Positions 1 through 8,526 of a stretch of 64,000 nt of DNA are shown here, piece by piece. Every line of letters starts with the position of its first letter. Position 1 is the stretch's first letter. The stretch covers positions 62,001 to 126,000 of the forward strand of contig NZ_JACJQU010000005.1 in NCBI RefSeq assembly GCF_014696825.1, read 5' to 3'. Below the pieces are notes generated by a model that did not search any database, was not told the origin of the DNA, and saw nothing but the letters and a program-made list of their open reading frames with translations. The DNA is from Anabaena sphaerica FACHB-251 (GTDB taxonomy: Bacteria; Cyanobacteriota; Cyanobacteriia; Cyanobacteriales; Nostocaceae). The position numbers and the translations under genes are program-made.

Positions 1-310
1 CATAGTTTTGGAAAACCACCATTCTGTCTGGACCAGGCTTGGTAATTGGTTGTCCTTCTAACAGCACTTGTCCGGTGGTGGGAAAGTTAAAGCCAGAAAC
101 CATATTTAACAGCGTGGACTTTCCACAACCAGAGTGGCCGATAACGCAAAGAAATTCACCTTGTTCAACGTTGAGGTTAACACCATCAAGGACGGTAAAT
201 GGTCCATTTTTGGTGGGATAAACTTTGCAAACTTCCTTAATTTCTAGGAAAGATTGACGGCTGATTGTGCTGGTAGCGGTGTTGGTGGTTCTCAAGTTAC
301 GGTTTTGCAT
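1..310 (-). CDS. nrtD: Nitrate/nitrite ABC transporter ATPase NrtD (5' part only)
   Basis: The reading frame starts at the ATG complementary to 308-310 and runs off the window edge, so only about 103 N-terminal residues are present. After a short Ser/Thr-rich leader comes an ABC-ATPase start with the Walker A motif GHSGCGKST and then the Q-loop segment RMVVFQNY. It closely resembles the ATPase half of NrtC just upstream. NrtD is the second, single-domain ATPase of the NrtABCD nitrate/nitrite importer and works at the cytoplasmic face of the inner membrane with NrtC. It is the last nrt gene in transcription order here; narB would be expected beyond the edge. Identity rests on position and similarity to NrtC, so it is quite secure. 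Confidence 0.93.
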   Translation of the reverse strand, partial: MQNRNLRTTNTATSTISRQSFLEIKEVCKVYPTKNGPFTVLDGVNLNVEQGEFLCVIGHSGCGKSTLLNMVSGFNFPTTGQVLLEGQPITKPGPDRMVVFQNY

Positions 311-349
311 TTTAAATTTTAAGTTTTGAATTTTTTAATATCTTGTTAT

Positions 350-455
350 CTCGTTCCCAGTCTCAGACTGGGAATGCTCTCACGAGGCTCTGCTTCTGGT
401 ATCGTTGAAGGCAGAGCCTTCCATAATTCATTCCCATACAGAGTATGGAAACGAG
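350..455. repeat. Structured interspersed repeat between nrtC and nrtD
   Basis: A 106-bp block begins CTCGTTCCCAG and ends TATGGAAACGAG, which is an imperfect terminal inverted repeat. Inside are a hairpin at 356-372 (CCCAGTCT / AGACTGGG), a second with perfect 9-bp arms AGGCTCTGC (385-393) and GCAGAGCCT (411-419), and a third around CCCATACAGAGTATGG. This is a MITE-like or REP-like element of the kind common in cyanobacteria. It lies inside the nrt operon and could change mRNA processing or expression of nrtD relative to nrtABC. Confidence 0.75.
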
Positions 456-469
456 AAAGAAGGTTTGTT

Positions 470-2473
470 TTAAGCTGCTGTTCGTCTGGGTGCATCTAGA
501 ACAACTTCAGCAATAGAAAAATCGCGTTTAATTTCTAAGCCGTTGAGATAGCTAATGGGGTCATCGGCGTTGAAGGGTTTACCATCAAATAATTGAATCG
601 GTTGACGGGTGTAACTAATATCTAAACCCAGTTCTCTAGCTGCTGTACTGAAAACACGCACTCGACAAACTCGTTCGACAATTTCTACCCAATTTCTGGG
701 GAAGGGAGTATCACCCCAACGCGCCAATTGAGTCATAATCCAAATTTGTTCTGTCCGACTGGGGCGATTAATTGCAGACTCGGAATAAAATTGGTGATGG
801 GCATATTCCCGCATGGGATGGTCTAAGTCACAGCTTGCACCATTGACATCTTCAATTTGGATATAGTCAATATCTGTGCTGACATATTCCCGACTTGCTA
901 AAATTTGGCGAACTTCTTGGGCGTTGGCAGGATCTGCACAATATTGGCAAGCTTCTAGTAAGGCTTTGGTTAAGGCAATATGGGTATTAGGATAAGTTTC
1001 TGCCCAATCTTCTCGCACTCCCAAAACTTTACCGGGATGTCCTAACCAAACTTCTAAATCAGTCGCAATGGTAAAGCCTGAACCTTCTACCGCAGCGCGA
1101 TAATTCCAAGGTTCACCGACGCAGTAACCGTCAATGGTTGCGCTTTTTAAGTCTACTACCATCTGGGCAGGGGGGATATTTTTCATATCCACATCAACAT
1201 CAGGATCAATTCCACCGGCTGCTAACCAATAACGTAGCAGTAAGTTGTGCATGGATGCAGGATGGACTACACCCATTCTGTGTTGTTGTTCGCGGGTCTT
1301 GAGAAGGTAATTTTTGAAGTCGGATAAACTGTGTACACCTTGATCATAAAAGCGTTTAGCTAAGGTAATGGCGTTACCGTTGCGGGTCATGGTCAGGGCT
1401 GTGACAACGGGTAAGGGTTCGTTTTTATTCCCTCCCAAACTTAACCACATTGGCATTCCTGATGGCATTTGTGCGGCATCTAAATAACCGCCTGTCATCC
1501 CATCTACAATTCCCCGCCAACTACTTTCCCGGACTAAATTAACTTCATCTAAACCATGTTTAATAAAAAAGCCTTTTTCTTTGGCTATTGCTAGGGGCGC
1601 GCAAGCAGTGAGGGGTAAGAAGCCAATCTCTAAATTAACTTTTTCTAACCCATGACGAACAACCGCAGCGGTTTTTCTGGCTCGAATTTTCTTGACGCGT
1701 TTTTGTTGGTTGAGGAAGTAAATCATTTCACTCCGCAAGGTGTAGTAACTAGGATGTTTTACTACTTCCATGCGTTTGCGGGGTCTGGGAATATCTACTT
1801 CTAAAATGTCACCAATTTTAGATTCGGGCCCGTTAGTTAACATGACAATTCTGTCAGATAACAAAACGGCTTCGTCTACGTCATGTGTCACCATAACAGC
1901 GGTAACTTCGTTTTCTTCGCAGATTTTCATTAATTGTTCTTGCAAATTACCGCGAGTAAGTGCATCTAAAGCACCAAAAGGTTCGTCTAGTAGTAATAGT
2001 TTAGGACGAATTGCCAAAGCGCGAGCGATCGCTACCCGTTGTTTTTGTCCACCAGATAACATCCCTGGTTGTTTGTCTGCATGGGGACGTAAACCTACCA
2101 TATCTATATGTCTTTCGATTATGGCTTTACGTTCTGCTGCCGGCATCCCATTTAAGACTGAATCTACCGCTAAGGCAATATTTTCTCTGACTGTTCGCCA
2201 AGGTAAGAGAGAATAATTTTGAAACACCACCATTCTATCAGGCCCGGGTTTGCTGATTCTTTGTCCTTCCAAAGTCACCAAACCTTCTGTTGGTAAATCC
2301 AAACCGGCAATCATGTTTAAAAGCGTGGATTTTCCGCAACCGGAGTGACCAATTAAAGAAACAAATTCGCCTTTTTTAATTTGGAGATCAATACCTTTGA
2401 GGGCAATATATTGACCGCCACCAGTTAATTCAAAAACTTTATCAATTTGATCAACGCCAACAAATATAGACAT
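470..2473 (-). CDS. nrtC: Nitrate/nitrite ABC transporter ATPase NrtC with NrtA-like regulatory domain
   Basis: This 667-residue protein has two parts. Residues about 1-260 are an ABC ATPase with Walker A GHSGCGKST, signature LSGGQKQR and Walker B LLLLDEPF. Residues about 280-660 resemble the substrate-binding protein NrtA (the start EIGFLPLTACAPLAIAKEKGFF matches the equivalent segment of the downstream-encoded NrtA). This fusion is the hallmark of cyanobacterial NrtC. In the family the C-terminal domain is needed for ammonium- and nitrate-dependent inhibition of uptake. The protein pairs with NrtD to power the NrtB channel. The gene lies 112 bp after nrtB across a short tandem-repeat spacer, in the same operon. 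Confidence 0.97.
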   Translation of the reverse strand: MSIFVGVDQIDKVFELTGGGQYIALKGIDLQIKKGEFVSLIGHSGCGKSTLLNMIAGLDLPTEGLVTLEGQRISKPGPDRMVVFQNYSLLPWRTVRENIALAVDSVLNGMPAAERKAIIERHIDMVGLRPHADKQPGMLSGGQKQRVAIARALAIRPKLLLLDEPFGALDALTRGNLQEQLMKICEENEVTAVMVTHDVDEAVLLSDRIVMLTNGPESKIGDILEVDIPRPRKRMEVVKHPSYYTLRSEMIYFLNQQKRVKKIRARKTAAVVRHGLEKVNLEIGFLPLTACAPLAIAKEKGFFIKHGLDEVNLVRESSWRGIVDGMTGGYLDAAQMPSGMPMWLSLGGNKNEPLPVVTALTMTRNGNAITLAKRFYDQGVHSLSDFKNYLLKTREQQHRMGVVHPASMHNLLLRYWLAAGGIDPDVDVDMKNIPPAQMVVDLKSATIDGYCVGEPWNYRAAVEGSGFTIATDLEVWLGHPGKVLGVREDWAETYPNTHIALTKALLEACQYCADPANAQEVRQILASREYVSTDIDYIQIEDVNGASCDLDHPMREYAHHQFYSESAINRPSRTEQIWIMTQLARWGDTPFPRNWVEIVERVCRVRVFSTAARELGLDISYTRQPIQLFDGKPFNADDPISYLNGLEIKRDFSIAEVVLDAPRRTAA

Positions 2474-2480
2474 ATTATTT

Positions 2481-2580
2481 GATGATTGGTGATTAGTAAT
2501 TGGTGATTGGAAATTGGTGATTAGTAATGGGTAATTAGTAATTTGTGGCTGGTAACTTTCTTACCTATTACCTATTACCA
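2481..2580. repeat. Short tandem repeats between nrtB and nrtC
   Basis: Variants of GATTGGTGATTAGTAATT and then TTACCTATTACC fill almost the whole nrtB-nrtC spacer. This is a typical cyanobacterial short tandemly repeated repetitive (STRR) tract. No gene or clear terminator is visible in it. Confidence 0.8.
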
Positions 2581-2585
2581 AATCT

Positions 2586-3425
2586 CTATTTTTGTTCTGA
2601 GGGAAGAATCCTGTTTTGTAGTGCAGCCATGAGTTTATCTAAAATTAGACCAACAACACCGATATAAACTAGAGCCAAAATAACTTCGCTGACGTTGTTA
2701 TTTTGATAGGCATCCCAGATAAAAAAGCCAATTCCTACAATCCCGGACATAACGATTTCTGCGGCGATAATTGCCAACCAAGCCAAACCAATGGCAATTC
2801 TTAAACCAGTAAAAATGTAGGGTAGTGCTGAGGGAATAAGAATGTTAAAAAAGTATTCTTTTTTGGAAAGTTGCAGAACTTTAGCAACGTTGTTGTAATC
2901 TTGGGGAATTTGTGTTACACCCACTGCGGTGTTAATGAGAATTGGCCAAATTGCAGTAATGAAAATTACAAATAATGCTGCTGGTTCGTTTTGGCGCAAA
3001 GCTGCCAAAGAAATAGGCACCCAAGCTAAAGGTGGTACGGTTCTGAGTAATTGAAATAGGGGATCTAAAGCCTTGGACATGGTTTTATTGACACCAATCA
3101 AAACGCCCAAGCCAATACCGACAATTGCCGCTAATGTATAGCTAATAGCAACCCGTTGTAAACTAGCCCAAATTTGCCAAAACAGCCCTTTGTCAGTGCC
3201 ACCCTTATCATAGAAGGGATACAAAATTAAGATCCAGGTGTCTTGAATAACCTTTATTGGACCTGGTAGTGTTGCCCCTGGAGTCCAAGAGAATAATTGC
3301 CAAATAGTTAAGAAGATCAGGAGGGCAATAGCTGGCGGAACAAGTTCAGGAAATTTTTTTTGCAAACTTGATAAAAAGCTGTTATCAAATTTAGGGCTTG
3401 TAGAACGTTTTTGAGCTAAAGTCAT
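2586..3425 (-). CDS. nrtB: Nitrate/nitrite ABC transporter permease NrtB
   Basis: This inner-membrane permease has about six hydrophobic segments and a BPD_transp_1 domain. The stretch RTVPPLAWVPISLAALRQNEPAALF is typical of the NrtB/SsuC/TauC family. The longest frame would start at a TTG at 3443, but the ATG at 3425 (protein MTLAQKRSTS..., 279 residues) is preferred. The bases TTGAGGAG that would form the first codons of the longer version supply a good Shine-Dalgarno sequence about 9 bases upstream of that ATG. The gene follows nrtA with a 37-bp gap, so the two are surely co-transcribed. NrtB forms the transmembrane path for nitrate and nitrite. Confidence 0.96.
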   Translation of the reverse strand: MTLAQKRSTSPKFDNSFLSSLQKKFPELVPPAIALLIFLTIWQLFSWTPGATLPGPIKVIQDTWILILYPFYDKGGTDKGLFWQIWASLQRVAISYTLAAIVGIGLGVLIGVNKTMSKALDPLFQLLRTVPPLAWVPISLAALRQNEPAALFVIFITAIWPILINTAVGVTQIPQDYNNVAKVLQLSKKEYFFNILIPSALPYIFTGLRIAIGLAWLAIIAAEIVMSGIVGIGFFIWDAYQNNNVSEVILALVYIGVVGLILDKLMAALQNRILPSEQK

Positions 3426-3462
3426 GGATGTTATTCTCCTCAAATTTACTAATGACTAATGA

Positions 3463-4845
3463 CTAAACAGCAACTTTTTTGATTTTCAAACTCTTAAGAT
3501 ATTCTTCTGGCTTTTCTGGGTCAAATTTAACGCCATCAAAGAATTCTTCTACTCCACGAGAGGTACTTGTGGGAATATCAGCAGCAGGGACTCCTAATTC
3601 TTTAGCGGCTTCTTTCCAAATATCTTCACGGTTAACTTTTTTAATTAATTCTTTAGCTTTGGTTGCACCATTAGCAATGTAATCTTGTGGCAAGAATCCC
3701 CAACGCACGTTTTCAGTTATAAACCATAAATCATGACTTTGGTAAGGATAAGAAACACTGCCTTTTTCATCTTTCCAATAATAAGCAGCCATTGATTTAT
3801 CATCAATTTTACGACCATCACCCATGTCATATTTACCTTGATATGGGTTGGCAAGAATTTCTGGTGAAGATAAGCCAAAATATTTTTTAGCCGCGAGAAT
3901 TTCAGCCGCTTCTTTACGGTTGTCAAAGTTATCTAGCCATTGCTGGGCTTCCATGATGCCTTTGAGTAGGGCTTTTGTGGCTTTGGGATGTTGATCAACC
4001 CAATCTCCTCTCATGGCAAAATATTCTTCTGGGTGATTTTTCCAAATTTCGGCTGTTAATGCGGCCATGAAGCCAATTTTGTCGTTAACAAGGCGAAATG
4101 GCCAGGGGTCGCCGGTACTGAAAGCGTCCATTGTGCCGGTTTTCATGTTGGCGACTGTTTGTGCCGCAGGTACTGTCAACAATTTGACATCTGTCTCCGG
4201 GTCAATTCCACTTGCGGCTAACCAGTAGCGAATCCACAAGTCTTGGTTAACGTGGGGGAAGGTAAAAGCGGCAGTGAAGGGCGTGGAGGATTTAAGCTGT
4301 GCTAATAAAGGTTTAGCACCATCAAGTTTTAAGCTAATACCTTTCCCTAGATGTTTGTTAGCGATCGCTATTGCATTACCATGGGTAACTAACTGCGCCA
4401 ATACATACATGGGAATTTGTTTATTCCCTTTGGTAATTTTTCCTTCAGTAATTAAGTGGGGCATGGGCATTTGCCATTGACCACCATCAATACCACCACC
4501 AGCAGAACCAATTTCTACGTTATCCCGTGCTGAACCCCAAGAAGCTTGTTTAGAAAGTTCTACCTCGGTCATCCCATGTTTGGCGAAAAAGCCTTTTTCT
4601 AGGGCAATAATTAATGGTGCGGCTTCAACAATGGGGATATATCCAAGTTTTGCTTTTATCGTTTCTGGTTTCTGTTCTGGGTTATTATTAGCTACTGGTT
4701 GAACAGCAGATGGAGTAGATGTACCGCCACTGTTACCAGCTTCTGGAGGATTGCCTAGACAGCCTTTCAGGAAAACAGCACCGGCTGATGCGCCTGCTGT
4801 AACGATAAATTTCCGCCGAGAAAATTGATTTAAAAAATCTGACAT
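3463..4845 (-). CDS. nrtA: Nitrate/nitrite-binding lipoprotein NrtA
   Basis: This 460-residue solute-binding protein begins with [10 protein letters not shown], a twin-arginine-like motif, then a hydrophobic stretch ending in the lipobox-like sequence FLKGC, predicting a lipid anchor at Cys29. A Ser/Thr/Pro-rich linker leads into the NMT1/ThiY-like fold ([22 protein letters not shown]). NrtA captures nitrate and nitrite in the periplasm and delivers them to NrtB. The start ATG is preceded by AGGAG. It is the first gene of the operon here. In well-studied Nostocales nirA lies directly upstream, but in this window a divergent recombinase-like gene is there instead. Confidence 0.96.
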   Translation of the reverse strand: MSDFLNQFSRRKFIVTAGASAGAVFLKGCLGNPPEAGNSGGTSTPSAVQPVANNNPEQKPETIKAKLGYIPIVEAAPLIIALEKGFFAKHGMTEVELSKQASWGSARDNVEIGSAGGGIDGGQWQMPMPHLITEGKITKGNKQIPMYVLAQLVTHGNAIAIANKHLGKGISLKLDGAKPLLAQLKSSTPFTAAFTFPHVNQDLWIRYWLAASGIDPETDVKLLTVPAAQTVANMKTGTMDAFSTGDPWPFRLVNDKIGFMAALTAEIWKNHPEEYFAMRGDWVDQHPKATKALLKGIMEAQQWLDNFDNRKEAAEILAAKKYFGLSSPEILANPYQGKYDMGDGRKIDDKSMAAYYWKDEKGSVSYPYQSHDLWFITENVRWGFLPQDYIANGATKAKELIKKVNREDIWKEAAKELGVPAADIPTSTSRGVEEFFDGVKFDPEKPEEYLKSLKIKKVAV

Positions 4846-5379
4846 AAGACATCTCCTGGATTACAAATTTATTTTTTACGCATGAAAATTACAGCAATAA
4901 CAAAAAAATCTTGCATTTATTGCCTCTGTACTAAAATATATTTAGTCATGCGAAGCCAACATTTTCTGATAGAAAATGGCTAACTCGGCTATGGAAACAA
5001 AGTTTAATTGCTTTGGGTCGCTAGGAGAAATGGGGAAGCATCTCTGACCTAGTGAAATTTAGTGTACAGGTTTTTTATACAAATTGATCAACATGGAAAG
5101 GCAATTATTAAATAAATACTAAATTGGATATATAAGTAAAAATTTATAATGAGGACTTAATTTTGAGTAAACTTTCTAATATATATTATGGGGCTGATGA
5201 TTATGATTATATTTAGACGATGAACACCATAACTGTGAGTTAAGTTAAGCACATGAAAAAGGCATGAATAGATAATTTTGATGCTAACTATAGAATAACA
5301 TCTTCATCTATAGATTGAATCCTATGATGAAGATTTATTATAACCTATGAATGAGTATATTTTCCTAAAATGAAAACTA
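4846..5379. promoter_or_regulatory. Divergent spacer upstream of nrtA and the recombinase-like gene
   Basis: This 534-bp gap separates two divergent genes and must hold the nrt promoter. No canonical NtcA box (GTA-N8-TAC) was found by eye. The nearest is GTA-N8-TAA at 5136-5149, about 290 bp from nrtA, and it lacks a convincing -10 hexamer at the usual distance. A perfect inverted repeat TCTTCATC (5301-5308) / GATGAAGA (5326-5333) lies close to the recombinase-like gene and may be its operator. No coding sequence is evident. Confidence 0.45.
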
Positions 5380-6672
5380 ATGAAAATTATTGCTTACAGT
5401 TTCACTGAACCACTTTTAGAAACGTCTCCGGATCAAGCTAGTTGGGGTTGGGAGATAGATCGAATATATCAGGATTTGGGAGAGCGATCTCAACTACAAC
5501 AATTACTAAATGACTGTGACACAGAACCTGCTAATTATCTACTGCTTCGCCGTTTAGAAGAATTGGGGGATACATTAGAACAAGTGAGCGATCGCCTCAA
5601 CCAACTAGAAGCAATGGGGGTAATGGTAATTGCTACAGAACAAGCTTACACCTCAAAAGCCTCAGAATTCCGCCTTGAACTCCTAAACTTACTCCAGCAA
5701 ATTCAACGTCAACAGCGCAGTCGCAGTATCCGTCAAGGACACGCCCGAAATCGTCTCGATGCCTCACCACCACCAGGTAAAGTCCCCTATGGCTACCGCA
5801 GAGGCAAAGGAAAATATACTATTGATCGCAGTACATCGCCGATAGTCAAAGATTTTTTTGACAACTTTTTACTTTATGGTTCTTTACGTGGTTCAGTTCG
5901 TTATATAGCCAAAAAATACGCTAAAAAAATCTCTGTCACCACAGGAAGACGTTGGTTAACAAATCCTGTTTATCGTGGTGATACCGCTTATCAAAATGGG
6001 GAAATTATTTCTGATACTCATCTGAGTATTATTTCTAGGGAAGAAGCAGCGCAAGTTGACCGACTTTTACGCAGGAATAGCCGTTTACCATCTCGTACCG
6101 CCAGTGCGCCCCATTCTTTAGCTGGTTTAGTTGCTTGTAGCCAGTGTCAGGCGCAAATGATAGTCACTCGTGTTACTCAGCGTTATCAAGAAAAGAAGTA
6201 TTTATATTTACGGAATACAAACTGTCCCCAAATTCCTAAATGTCGTGCTATTTCTTACCCAGAAGTTTTAGAAAAGACAATTGAAATTGTTTGTCGAGAC
6301 TTACCTCTAGCAGTAGCAGCAATGAATTTTCCCCAACTGGATGCTATTAAAAATAGTCTAAATGAAGCTGTCGCCCGTCAACAAGAAATTCTCCACCAAT
6401 TACCCACCTTTATAGAAACCGGAGTATTGGATACAGAAACAGCAAAATTAAGGTCTTACAAACTCCGCACAGAAATATCTCAACTTCAAGCTAAGTTAGC
6501 TATTCTCCCCCCTGTAAATTTGCGTTCTGTCGCTGAAGCTGTTTCTATTCCCCAATTTTGGTTAGACTTATCAGAAGTAGAACGACGATTTTATTTGAGA
6601 GAATTTATTCGTAAAATAGATATTGTTCGCCAGGGTGAAAAGTGGGATTTGCAAGTAATTTTCATTTTTTAA
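5380..6672 (+). CDS. Serine-recombinase-like protein with degenerate catalytic domain
   Basis: This 430-residue protein has the layout of a large serine recombinase (XisF-like). It has a resolvase-like N-terminus (1-125), a recombinase domain (PPPGKVPYGYRRG near residue 133 to about 230), a zinc ribbon (CSQC near 250 with later Cys-Pro and Cys pairs) and a coiled-coil tail. The N-terminal domain lacks the expected catalytic signature. Where resolvases have Y-A-R-V-S the protein reads AYSFTEP, and where they have DRLGRD it reads EELGDT. The core Ser and Arg residues therefore appear missing. It may be a DNA-binding protein derived from a recombinase rather than an active enzyme. It is transcribed away from nrtA and converges with the membrane-protein gene downstream. 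Confidence 0.8.
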   Translation: MKIIAYSFTEPLLETSPDQASWGWEIDRIYQDLGERSQLQQLLNDCDTEPANYLLLRRLEELGDTLEQVSDRLNQLEAMGVMVIATEQAYTSKASEFRLELLNLLQQIQRQQRSRSIRQGHARNRLDASPPPGKVPYGYRRGKGKYTIDRSTSPIVKDFFDNFLLYGSLRGSVRYIAKKYAKKISVTTGRRWLTNPVYRGDTAYQNGEIISDTHLSIISREEAAQVDRLLRRNSRLPSRTASAPHSLAGLVACSQCQAQMIVTRVTQRYQEKKYLYLRNTNCPQIPKCRAISYPEVLEKTIEIVCRDLPLAVAAMNFPQLDAIKNSLNEAVARQQEILHQLPTFIETGVLDTETAKLRSYKLRTEISQLQAKLAILPPVNLRSVAEAVSIPQFWLDLSEVERRFYLREFIRKIDIVRQGEKWDLQVIFIF

Positions 6673-6741
6673 TTGGTCAGTCAGTTGTCGGTTTTTATTA
6701 TCCCTCTTTCCTCTTTCCAATCCCCAATCCCCAATCCCTAA

Positions 6742-8268
6742 TTAATCTTCATCTCGACTTCTAGCTGATGTTGGTGATTTACCACCAGCATTGCGAACGT
6801 TCATCACTTTACTAAGTAAATCGAACCAAAAAGGCGCTCCCATTGCAATAGCAAAACCGCTTATTATCCAACCAGCAATCATGCTTAAACTAACAATAGG
6901 CACACCATTGATATTGATTGGATTCTGTCCCAGTTGCTCTTGTTTGTTATCATCTGTCCAACCAATTGGGAGATTAATTTCCTCTAAAATCTGCTTAGTA
7001 TCTATATTGCTGAGATTGGGAGAGTTGGATTGCTTCTCTATTGTTTGTACAGCTTTATAAACAACGGCTTCTCGCAGCACCGTATCTGTCGATAAGCGAT
7101 TAATAATATGAAATGTATCAGCATTAGCGGCAAAAGCTAAAGCAATACCAATCAAAATTGCTACTCCTTTAGCATTTCGTTTGTAAACACCACCTGCTCG
7201 CTGCATAGAACTATCAAAACTGTCTTCAATTTCTCTCTGTAATATTTTAATACCTTCCTCTGTGCTTTTAGCTCTGTATTGCGCCCGCTTGGCTAAGGTT
7301 GCGATATTCTTTTTCATCACAGGTGGTAGGCTATCAATCAATTCTATAATGGTTTTATACGTTTCACTATCTTTATCTTGTATAGCTGTTTCGATTCCAT
7401 CATACACAGCATTACTTGTATTCATTAATTGCACAATTTCATTAAGATTAGGCTTTAACCCGCCGATAATTATTGCTTCTTCAACACCAGGAAAAGTATG
7501 TTTATGAAAAGCTCGCAATCGCTGCCAAGTTTCTAGAAAAATTTTATTTTCATCTTCTATATTCGCTTGAAAGTTATCTATATATTTATCCAAGCTATCC
7601 TTCATCCGAGTAATACTAGTCTCTATATCAAGTTTGTTATCTTTAAAATCAGCAACAATTTGGGTATATTCAAAATTAAGATTTTTAAAGTCTTCTTTGA
7701 TATCCTTAGAAATCTGATTTGATAAGTCGGTACTTTTTATTTGTCTTAGAGACCTAGTTAAAATTCTTTCCACCTCTTGCAAACGTTGGTTTTTGAATTT
7801 TTCTAACCTTACTTCCGTTAAGCTATGGATGATTTTTGGTAATTTTAATTCTTCAATAAGACTTGTAGCAAAAATATCAGCAGAAATATAAGAGGGCGCA
7901 CTATGTTCATCAGGAAAAGTCTTCTCATCCTGTGGAGATTTAGCCATTGCTTTTCTGAGTGGACGAGTTATGTCCGCCGTCATCCAAGTCAATTTTCTTG
8001 GTAAAGTTGAGAAAAATCCTTTGGCTTCTTGGTTGATACTTTTAATCAAAGGATTTGCATAAATATTATTGACTAGTTTAATTACTTCGGGTTTTTCTTT
8101 TTCGTCCAAATTACCAGACAAGAAAATTTCAATTGATTGCTTTAAGTGTATAGCACGCCATTGCATCACTGTAGCAATCAGTTCTTGAATTTCTGATGCT
8201 AACAAACTTAAAATTAGGTAAATAAAAATTAAACCCAGAGCGATATCTAAAATCACAGGTAGGCGCAT
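6742..8268 (-). CDS. Membrane protein of unknown function with long coiled-coil middle
   Basis: This 508-residue protein starts with a transmembrane helix (LGLIFIYLILSLLASEIQELIATV). A charged, largely helical region of about 330 residues follows, and it ends with two further hydrophobic segments (GVAILIGIALAFAANADTFHI and LSMIAGWIISGFAIAMGAPFW). The tail GAPFWFDLLSKVMNVRNAGG and the motif DTFHIINRLSTD look like family signatures, but no function can be given. A good Shine-Dalgarno AGGAG precedes the ATG. The gene is convergent with the recombinase-like gene across a 69-bp gap and seems to be a single-gene unit. Confidence 0.85.
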   Translation of the reverse strand: MRLPVILDIALGLIFIYLILSLLASEIQELIATVMQWRAIHLKQSIEIFLSGNLDEKEKPEVIKLVNNIYANPLIKSINQEAKGFFSTLPRKLTWMTADITRPLRKAMAKSPQDEKTFPDEHSAPSYISADIFATSLIEELKLPKIIHSLTEVRLEKFKNQRLQEVERILTRSLRQIKSTDLSNQISKDIKEDFKNLNFEYTQIVADFKDNKLDIETSITRMKDSLDKYIDNFQANIEDENKIFLETWQRLRAFHKHTFPGVEEAIIIGGLKPNLNEIVQLMNTSNAVYDGIETAIQDKDSETYKTIIELIDSLPPVMKKNIATLAKRAQYRAKSTEEGIKILQREIEDSFDSSMQRAGGVYKRNAKGVAILIGIALAFAANADTFHIINRLSTDTVLREAVVYKAVQTIEKQSNSPNLSNIDTKQILEEINLPIGWTDDNKQEQLGQNPININGVPIVSLSMIAGWIISGFAIAMGAPFWFDLLSKVMNVRNAGGKSPTSARSRDED

Positions 8269-8526
8269 TGACAGACTCCTTCAGGGTAATTGACCAATTT
8301 AGCTTTGTATTCTTTATATCATTTAAATTGAAAAAAGCTTGTTAAATTGTTTTAAAAATAACCAAGAAAAATTTTCTCTAAAAAATTATCATTGTCTAGA
8401 GAAAACTGAGCTAATTTTGGATCTAGCCATTGCTTGTGAAAACAGTTTGTGACGGTATGGCAATATTGGAGATTCACTCTGGTCTCTATGGAATCAAACC
8501 AGCGAGTAAAATGATTAGCATAGAAT

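Noticed and set aside
5062-5080. GTA-N11-TAC site as an NtcA box
   Set aside because: The spacer is 11 bases instead of 8, so it does not fit the NtcA consensus.
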